A stretch of 21,888 bases of DNA from the NCBI GenBank assembly GCA_020723785.1, contig DYIH01000005.1:1-21888 (forward strand), written 5' to 3'. This stretch comes from Thermaerobacter marianensis (GTDB lineage Bacteria > Bacillota > Sulfobacillia > DYIH01). This document shows positions 16,666 through 21,888 of this stretch, in pieces. The notes beneath the pieces were generated by a model. The model did no database searches. It was not told where the DNA came from and saw only the letters and a list, made by a program, of their open reading frames with translations. The first letter of the stretch is position 1. Every line of letters starts with the position of its first letter. Position numbers and translations under genes: made by a program.

Positions 16666-16986
16666 TTGAAGATCGGTATCGTCCTGGAGACCAAGGAGGC
16701 GGAGAAGGCCTGGAACGCCTTCCGCTTCGGCGTCAAAGCCCTGGAGAACGGCCACGAGGTCCGGCTGTTCCTGCTCGGCGAGGCGGTGGAGTGCGAAGGG
16801 GTGAGCCATCCCCAGTTCGACGTGCCGGGCCAGATGGCGGCTTTCGCCGAACGCGGCGGCGGCATCCTGGCCTGCGGCACCTGCCTGCGCTCGCGTCACA
16901 TGGAGGGCACGGAACTCTGCCCGGTGTCCACCATGCAGGACCTGGTCGACCTGGTGGTCTGGGCCGACCGCGTCGTCAATTTCTGA
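16666..16986 (+). CDS. DsrE-like small protein with CxxC motif
   Basis: A 106-aa single-domain protein of the DsrE/TusD-like fold (MKIGIVLETKEAEKAWNAFR, LENGHEVRLFLLGEAVE). The key feature is ILACGTCLRSR, a CxxC pair at about 84-87, and a further Cys in ELCPVSTMQDL. DsrE-fold proteins carry sulfur as a persulfide on such cysteines in the cytoplasm. The C-terminal half also resembles the DsrE-like domain of YedF, a protein associated with selenium metabolism, though the TusA-like N-terminal domain of YedF is absent here. The start is TTG 16666, with AAGGAGG 7 nt upstream. It lies 81 bp after selD and 20 bp before the next gene. A chalcogen (S or Se) carrier role next to selD is plausible but unproven. 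Confidence 0.8.
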   Translation: MKIGIVLETKEAEKAWNAFRFGVKALENGHEVRLFLLGEAVECEGVSHPQFDVPGQMAAFAERGGGILACGTCLRSRHMEGTELCPVSTMQDLVDLVVWADRVVNF

Positions 16987-17006
16987 GCCTTGAGGAGGAG
17001 ATCGGC

Positions 17007-17576
17007 ATGGAATTCATACCGGTGATCAGGTTCGTCCACATGCTCACGGTCATCCTGATGGCCGCGCCCTTCTTCGCGCTGATGATCACGAACGAGCGCG
17101 TGCTCCTGGGGCCGAAGGTCATCGCGCCCGTCGACCGGTACATGGAAACCCTGATCCGCAAGCAGTCGGTGCGCTGCTACGTGTTTCAGGCCACCGCCCT
17201 CGTCTCGGGCCTGGCCCTCGTACTCCTGAGGCCGCTGCCGTTCAACTGGGTGATCGATGTGAAGATAGGGCTGCTCTTCCTCCTCGCGGCCCTGCTGACC
17301 TACGTCCATTTCGGGATCCAGCCCAGGGTCGACGCCCTCCTGGCCAGGGTGACGGACGACCGGTCGGCGGAGGAAATCGCCAAGGAACTGCGCCCGATCC
17401 GCATGCGGCGCAAGCGGCTCTCGGCCTTCTGCCTCTTCGTCGTGCTGGTTCTCGTCATCCTGGGCATCCAGGTCTACGCGCAATTCCCGGCCATCGTCAC
17501 AGCCGCGCTGATCGCGCTGAGCGCCCTCTTCGTCCTGAGGGCGTTCAAGACGACCGCCCGGCTGGGCTGGTTCTGA
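17007..17576 (+). CDS. Five-helix integral membrane protein of unknown function
   Basis: A 189-aa membrane protein that I do not recognise with certainty. Five hydrophobic helices are visible: about 4-28 (with a conserved-looking FVHMLTVILMAAPFF), 53-73, 79-101, 134-154 and 157-180. A charged cytoplasmic-type loop (VDALLARVTDDRSAEEIAKELRPIRMRRKR, about 107-136) separates helices three and four. The histidine in helix one and the general layout recall CopD/DUF2269-type proteins, but the similarity is weak. ATG 17007 has GAGGAG 7 nt upstream. It follows the DsrE-like gene after 20 bp and precedes the methyltransferase by 47 bp, so these genes likely form one transcript with selD. Confidence 0.75.
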   Translation: MEFIPVIRFVHMLTVILMAAPFFALMITNERVLLGPKVIAPVDRYMETLIRKQSVRCYVFQATALVSGLALVLLRPLPFNWVIDVKIGLLFLLAALLTYVHFGIQPRVDALLARVTDDRSAEEIAKELRPIRMRRKRLSAFCLFVVLVLVILGIQVYAQFPAIVTAALIALSALFVLRAFKTTARLGWF

Positions 17577-17623
17577 CCGGCCCGGCGCCGATCAAGGATC
17601 AGCGAGGAGGTTCGCCGTGTCAA

Positions 17624-18256
17624 ATGCCAGGACCGGCTTATGAACAACACGCCGACCGTTACGAACGGTGGTTCGAGCGCCACGCGGCCGCTTATCAGGC
17701 CGAGCTGCGGGCGGTTCGCGAGCTGTGGCCGGGCGCGGGGCGCGGCGTCGAGATCGGCGTCGGCTCGGGACGGTTCGCCGCGCCGCTCGGCATCCGGCAC
17801 GGCGTCGAACCCTCGGCGGGCATGCGCGACCTGGCGCGGGCGAGGGGCATCGACGCCGTCGACGGCGTGGCGGAGCGGCTCCCTTACACGGACGCGTTCT
17901 TCGACGCGGCGCTGATGGTGACCACCCTGTGCTTCCTCGACGACCCTGAGGCCGGCCTCCGCGAGGCGTTCCGCGTCCTGCGGCCCGGCGGTGCCATGGT
18001 GATCGGGTTCATCGACCGCGGCAGCCCGCCGGGACGGGCGTACGCAAGAAACAAGCGGCGGAGCCGTTTCTACAGCGGCGCCCGCTTCCACAGCGCCGCC
18101 GAGGTCGTCGCCCTGATGCGGCGGGCGGGCTTCACCGACTTCACCTTCCGCCAGACGCTCTTCCGGCCGCCGGAAGAGGCGGGCGAAGGCGAACCGGTCG
18201 AGGAGGGTCACGGCAGGGGGTTGTTCGTGGCGGTCAGGGGGATCAAGCTGGCCTAG
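17624..18256 (+). CDS. Class I SAM-dependent methyltransferase
   Basis: A 210-aa soluble enzyme of the Methyltransf_11 group. Motif I is VEIGVGSGRFAAPL (about 41-54), followed by VEPSAGMRDLARARG, a post-motif acidic loop (DAFFDAALMVTTLCFLDDPE) and AFRVLRPGGAMVIGFIDRG, the standard Rossmann-type order. The substrate cannot be read; small-molecule methylation is most common in this group, and its position after selD, the DsrE-like and the membrane protein gene leaves sulfur or selenium methylation open but unsupported. The start is uncertain. AGGAGG (17605-17610) is 13 nt from ATG 17624 but only 6 nt from GTG 17617, and that GTG runs in another frame to a stop after 8 codons. It ends 16 bp from the convergent mannosyltransferase gene. 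Confidence 0.82.
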   Translation: MPGPAYEQHADRYERWFERHAAAYQAELRAVRELWPGAGRGVEIGVGSGRFAAPLGIRHGVEPSAGMRDLARARGIDAVDGVAERLPYTDAFFDAALMVTTLCFLDDPEAGLREAFRVLRPGGAMVIGFIDRGSPPGRAYARNKRRSRFYSGARFHSAAEVVALMRRAGFTDFTFRQTLFRPPEEAGEGEPVEEGHGRGLFVAVRGIKLA

Positions 18257-18272
18257 CTCCCCCGGCGGCGCG

Positions 18273-19505
18273 TCACGCGATCCAGTTCCACGTCGTGTAC
18301 AACAGGAAGAACAGCCCCTGCAACACCGGGAAGGCGACCCGCACCACCTGGTCCACCGCCGGCCGCTCGGCGGCCAGGAGCGCCAGGACGGTGAAGCCCG
18401 GGAAGAGGACGGCGACGGACCGCCACATGCTGGGCAGCGGCGTCATCGGTTGCAGTGCCGGCGCCGAGAGGGCCGTCAGCAGGCTGGCGGCCAGGAAGAC
18501 GGCCTCCCCCGGCGGCAGCCACCGGCGGCGCACGCCGTAAACTGCCAGGAATGCGAACAGCCCGGCCGCCGCCAGGTCGAGGGTGCTGTACAGGCGCCGG
18601 TAGGGCGGGCGGTAGGCGCTGTGGTAGACATGGGGCGAACCCGCCTGTGGCGGTGGCGGCTCGACGATGTTGCCCACCGCTTGGGCCACGCCCACCCACG
18701 GCGGGTGCAGCGCCCGGCCCCAGCGGTGCTCCGCGTCGACATAGGCCAGCGGGTCGCCGGTCGTCGCCGCCAGGTAAGCCATGTACAGCACGAGCCCGGC
18801 CGGGACCAGGCCGAGCCACAGGGCGTCCCGCCGGATGCGGCGCGGGGAGAATCCCCTCCGCGCCAGGTACGCCACGGCCAGGGCGGCGGCCAGCAGCACC
18901 CCGCCGTTGCGCGTCAGCGCCGCCCCCATGCCGCACAGGCCCGCCTCGCGCCAGCGATCGCGCGAGGCGAAGAGAAAGGCCCCCGCGACGAAGGCGAAAT
19001 AGAGCCCTTCCGTGTAGAGAGCGGAAAAATAGAACCCGGCGGGGAAGAGCACCAGGTAGGCACCCGCCCGCACGGCCGCGTCCCCGCCCCACCCGGCCTC
19101 CACCAGACGGTAGAAGGCGGCCAGGCCCAGCAGGAACCCGGCGTTGGCCAGCAGAAGGCCGGCCGCTTCAAGGGAGAGGCCCGTAGCCGCGGACAAGACC
19201 CGCACCAACAGCGGGTACAGGGGAAAGAAAGCCTGGGGCATGGGCAGGCCGTCCGGACGCAGCCAGTAGCCCCTTTCGGCGATGGCCAGGTACCACTGGG
19301 AGTCCCAGCGGATCCACATGTCCAGGAAGGCCGGGGCATCGGGAATACCGAACTTCTGGGGCGGGCGCCCCCCGGGCACGCGCAGGCCGGCGACCCAGCC
19401 GACCACCTCCAGGGCCAGGCGGCTGGCCAGGAAGACGATCAGCACGGCGCGAAAACCGGAATCCTCGCGCAGAAATGCCCACCAACGCCTCACACGGGAG
19501 ATCAT
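18273..19505 (-). CDS. PIG-V-like integral membrane mannosyltransferase
   Basis: A 410-aa polytopic membrane protein with about nine to ten helices. The N-terminal luminal/periplasmic loop has WIRWDSQWYLAIAERGYW and FFPLYPLLVR, followed by FPAGFYFSALYTEGLYF and ALTRNGGVLL. This pattern is typical of the PIG-V / bacterial mannosyltransferase (GT-C) family, which uses polyprenyl-phosphate-linked sugar on the outer face of the membrane. The likely acceptor (a glycolipid, protein or wall polymer) is unknown. The ATG at 19505 lacks any clear Shine-Dalgarno sequence in the bases before it, and no better in-frame start is seen. It lies 86 bp after the efflux adaptor gene on the same strand. The GT2 enzyme at 13268 could supply its lipid-linked donor sugar. 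Confidence 0.82.
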   Translation of the reverse strand: MISRVRRWWAFLREDSGFRAVLIVFLASRLALEVVGWVAGLRVPGGRPPQKFGIPDAPAFLDMWIRWDSQWYLAIAERGYWLRPDGLPMPQAFFPLYPLLVRVLSAATGLSLEAAGLLLANAGFLLGLAAFYRLVEAGWGGDAAVRAGAYLVLFPAGFYFSALYTEGLYFAFVAGAFLFASRDRWREAGLCGMGAALTRNGGVLLAAALAVAYLARRGFSPRRIRRDALWLGLVPAGLVLYMAYLAATTGDPLAYVDAEHRWGRALHPPWVGVAQAVGNIVEPPPPQAGSPHVYHSAYRPPYRRLYSTLDLAAAGLFAFLAVYGVRRRWLPPGEAVFLAASLLTALSAPALQPMTPLPSMWRSVAVLFPGFTVLALLAAERPAVDQVVRVAFPVLQGLFFLLYTTWNWIA

Positions 19506-19591
19506 GGCACGGCCCGGCGCGGTTTATTCGCAGGTTTGTGGCGCCGGCCCGCCGACTTGCGGGTCACATGCGAGTCCTGACCCCGGCCGGC

Positions 19592-20686
19592 TCACCGGCC
19601 CGCGGGCTGGACGACCGTCACCGGGGTTTTGTCGGAAACCAGGTTCTGGCCGGCCACGATCACCTGCTCGCCGGCCTCGAGCCCCTCGGCAACCTCCACC
19701 CTCTCGCCGTCGCTCAAGCCCGTCTTGACCGGCCGCTCCCGGGCAATCCCCCCCTGGACCACATAGACCACCGCCGCGTCCCCCCGGTCCACCACGGCCT
19801 CCGCCGGGATCGTCACCACCTGGCGGCGCCGGTCGGTGTCCAACCGGACCTCGGCGAACATCCCCGGCCTGAGCCGGTGGTCGGGGTTGGCGATCTCCAC
19901 CTTGGTCAGGAAGGCCCGCGTACTGCCGCCGGCGGACGGTTCGATGGACACGATCCGGCCCGTGAACACGCCGTCGTCGAGGGCGTCGACGGCGACCCGG
20001 ACCTCCTCGCCGACTTGCAGCTTGCCGACCTCGCGCTCGCCGACGTTGACCTCCGCGTAAACGCTGTCGGTATCCTCGATCGACAGGAGCGGCTGGCCGG
20101 GGGCGACCACCTCGCCCCGCTCCGCGTGGAGGTTGGCCACCAGGCCGCCGATCGGCGCCATGACGGTCGTTTCCTGGAGCGCCGAGCGGGCCAGCGCGAC
20201 CGCCGCCCTGGCCTGCTCCAGCCGGGCCGCCGCCGCCTCGGCCTCGGCACTGGCCTGGTCGAACTGCTGCCGGGAGACGGCGCCCTCGGCGAAGAGGGTC
20301 TTCATCCGCTCGAAGGTCTTGGCCGCGTTGGCGTTGGCGGTCTCGGCCTGGGCCAGGGAGGCCCGGGCCTGTTCCAATTGGGCGGATGCGTCCCGGGGTT
20401 CCAGAGTGACGAGGACCGCGCCCTTGGCCACGCCCTGGCCCACCCGCACCGGCACCGACAGGACCCGGCCGCCGAACCTGGCGGAAACCGCCACCACCGT
20501 GCGAGCGACGATCCGGCCGCCCAGTTTCCGCGTTTGCACGATATCGCCCACGGTGGCGGCGGCCACCCGGACGGGCAACGCCACGGTCCCCTTCGCGGCG
20601 GGGGCGGCGGCGCGCCGGGCGCCGCACCCGGCCAGGGCGCTCGCAGCCAGGACGAGGACGAGCGCGACGATCATCCTATCTTTCAC
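19592..20686 (-). CDS. RND efflux periplasmic adaptor lipoprotein (membrane fusion protein)
   Basis: A 364-aa HlyD/AcrA-type adaptor that links an RND pump to an exit route. Residues 1-21 are a lipoprotein signal with lipobox ALAGC (Cys21). A barrel-sandwich half (VSARFGGRVLSVPVRVGQGV) leads to an alpha-helical hairpin (LEQARASLAQAETANANAA to LEQARAAVALARSAL), then the second half MAPIGGLVANLHAERGEVV and a beta-barrel/MP domain ending VQPAGR. The start is GTG 20686, overlapping the permease stop by 4 bp (20683-20686), with GGAGG 4 nt upstream. Being encoded after rather than before the permease is the less common order. No TolC-like gene is in view. Confidence 0.92.
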   Translation of the reverse strand: MKDRMIVALVLVLAASALAGCGARRAAAPAAKGTVALPVRVAAATVGDIVQTRKLGGRIVARTVVAVSARFGGRVLSVPVRVGQGVAKGAVLVTLEPRDASAQLEQARASLAQAETANANAAKTFERMKTLFAEGAVSRQQFDQASAEAEAAAARLEQARAAVALARSALQETTVMAPIGGLVANLHAERGEVVAPGQPLLSIEDTDSVYAEVNVGEREVGKLQVGEEVRVAVDALDDGVFTGRIVSIEPSAGGSTRAFLTKVEIANPDHRLRPGMFAEVRLDTDRRRQVVTIPAEAVVDRGDAAVVYVVQGGIARERPVKTGLSDGERVEVAEGLEAGEQVIVAGQNLVSDKTPVTVVQPAGR

Positions 20687-21888
20687 AGGGCCTCCCCCTT
20701 CCTGATCCTGAACGCGTTCGAGAGCGCCGAGAACCTGGCGGCGGCCCACTTCCGGAAGTCGTCCACCAGGGTGTACGCCACCGGGATCACCAGGAGCGTC
20801 ATGGCCGTCGAGGTGATCAGCCCGCCGATGAGCACGACCGCCATGCCGGAGCGGACCTCGCTCCCCTCCGACATCGCCAGGGCGGTGGGCAGCATGCCGA
20901 AGATCATGGCCATGCTGGTCATCAGGATGGGCCGCAGCCGGGTGACGCCGGCCTCCACCAGCGCCTCGCGCAGGCCGAGGCCCCTGGACATGAGGGTGTG
21001 GGTGTAGTCGATGAGCAGGGTACCGTTCTTGGCCACCAGGCCGTCGAGCATGATGATGCCCATCAGCGACATGAGGTTGAAGGTCTTGCCCGTGATCAGC
21101 AGGCCCAGGAGCGCCCCGATCATCCCCAGCGGCAGGGAGAGCATGCGGATGACCGGGGTCAGGTACGACTCGTACAGCATGACCAGGACCATGTACACCA
21201 GCACGATGGAGAGCACCAGGGCGAAGGCGAAGTCCCGGAAGGTGTCGCCCATCCGCTCGACCTCACCCCCGTACGAGATTCGGTATCCCTTGGGCAGCGC
21301 CAGCCCCTGGGCCCGCGCCTGGATGTCCCGCACCACGTCGCCCACCGGCCGGCCCGCGACCCCCGCGGTGACGGTCACCAGGCGCTGCCGGTCCTCACGC
21401 CTGACCTCCGTGGGCCCGACCCCCAGGCGAATGTCCGCCAGTTGGTTCAGCCGGTAAGAGACGTTGCGGGCGTTGGTGACCAGGATGTCGCCGACTTCCT
21501 GGGGATCCCGCTCGTCAAGCCCCTGCAACCTGACCCTGATGTCGTATTCCTTGTCCGCCTCGCGGAACACCCCCGCCACCTCGCCGTCGATGGCCGCCCG
21601 CGCCGCCTGGGCGATCTCGGCGGCCGACAGGCCGGCGTCCGCTGCCCGCAGGCGGTCCACCTCCACGCGGATCTCGGGCCGCCCCTCCTTCCAGGTGGAG
21701 TCGACGTCCACCGCTCCGGGGGTCTCCCGGACGATCCGCTGCACCTCCCGGGCGATGGCCGCCAGCTGTTCCTGGTCGGGTCCCGAGATGTTGACGTTGA
21801 TCGGCGCTTGGCCGCCGCCCCCGACGAGGCTGCCGGTTTCCACCACGCTGAGCTTGGCGCCGGGGATGGACCCGCCCCAGCCCCTGAC
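20683..21888 (-). CDS. RND-family efflux permease, C-terminal part (cut by window edge)
   Basis: Only the last 401 residues are visible, about 40% of a typical 1,000-1,050-aa RND (HAE1/AcrB-type) proton antiporter; the gene continues past the right edge. Visible first is the porter subdomain (INVNISGPDQEQLAAIAREV, VDVDSTWKEGRPEIRVEVDR), then the second membrane block with FALVLSIVLVYMVLVMLYES, PLGMIGALLGLLITG, LVAKNGTLLIDY, LRPILMTSMAMIFGMLPTAL and GGLITSTAMTLLVIPVAYTL. The last motifs are diagnostic of the family. It is translationally coupled to the adaptor. Such pumps usually export hydrophobic drugs, metabolites or lipids; the substrate cannot be inferred here. Confidence 0.93.
   Translation of the reverse strand, partial: VRGWGGSIPGAKLSVVETGSLVGGGGQAPINVNISGPDQEQLAAIAREVQRIVRETPGAVDVDSTWKEGRPEIRVEVDRLRAADAGLSAAEIAQAARAAIDGEVAGVFREADKEYDIRVRLQGLDERDPQEVGDILVTNARNVSYRLNQLADIRLGVGPTEVRREDRQRLVTVTAGVAGRPVGDVVRDIQARAQGLALPKGYRISYGGEVERMGDTFRDFAFALVLSIVLVYMVLVMLYESYLTPVIRMLSLPLGMIGALLGLLITGKTFNLMSLMGIIMLDGLVAKNGTLLIDYTHTLMSRGLGLREALVEAGVTRLRPILMTSMAMIFGMLPTALAMSEGSEVRSGMAVVLIGGLITSTAMTLLVIPVAYTLVDDFRKWAAARFSALSNAFRIRKGEAL

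Overview
The window is a high-GC, gene-dense bacterial chromosome segment. It holds 16 protein genes, one of them cut by the right edge, and I see no tRNA, rRNA, insertion sequence or CRISPR array. The content points to an anaerobic, probably spore-forming member of the Bacillota (a high-GC clostridial or Moorella/Peptococcus-like lineage). Reasons: a ferredoxin-type 2-oxoacid oxidoreductase, the relA - metallo-hydrolase - cell-wall gene - hisS - aspS order typical of that phylum, a copper-amine-oxidase-like domain fused to a SleB-type hydrolase, selenium metabolism, and strong AGGAGG-type ribosome binding sites. The exact genus cannot be read from the sequence.

Left part (298-3182, plus strand): korA-korB, a two-subunit 2-oxoacid:ferredoxin oxidoreductase with an ATGA start/stop overlap. 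It meets convergently, with 3 bp between, a leftward block running from about 13.1 kb to 3.2 kb: relA, an MBL-fold hydrolase, an SH3b protein, hisS, aspS and a CCA-adding/HD nucleotidyltransferase. One gene, a secreted SleB-like cell-wall hydrolase, sits inside this block on the opposite strand. Between hisS and aspS are three GTGAA-N4-TTCAC-type palindromes whose centres are exactly 51 bp apart.

Middle and right (13.2-18.3 kb): a plus-strand pair (GT2 glycosyltransferase and a four-helix EamA/SMR-like protein), a leftward LysR regulator, and divergent from it a plus-strand group: selD, a small DsrE-like protein, a five-helix membrane protein and a SAM methyltransferase. selD is the most notable gene. 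Its true start is a GTG at 15532, and codon 17 is an in-frame TGA exactly where E. coli SelD has its catalytic Cys17, followed by possible bacterial SECIS hairpins. So the selenophosphate synthetase here is itself very probably a selenoprotein, and a standard gene caller would cut off its N-terminus.

Right edge (18.3-21.9 kb, minus strand): a PIG-V-like integral-membrane mannosyltransferase, then an RND-family efflux pair (lipoprotein adaptor and the C-terminal part of the permease), with the permease upstream of the adaptor and a 4-bp overlap.

Two themes may connect the genes. First, the LysR regulator, SelD and DsrE-like protein look like a selenium-handling locus. Second, the GT2 enzyme, the EamA-like protein and the PIG-V-like enzyme could together build and use a polyprenyl-phosphate-linked sugar. 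Both are inferences from gene content and position.
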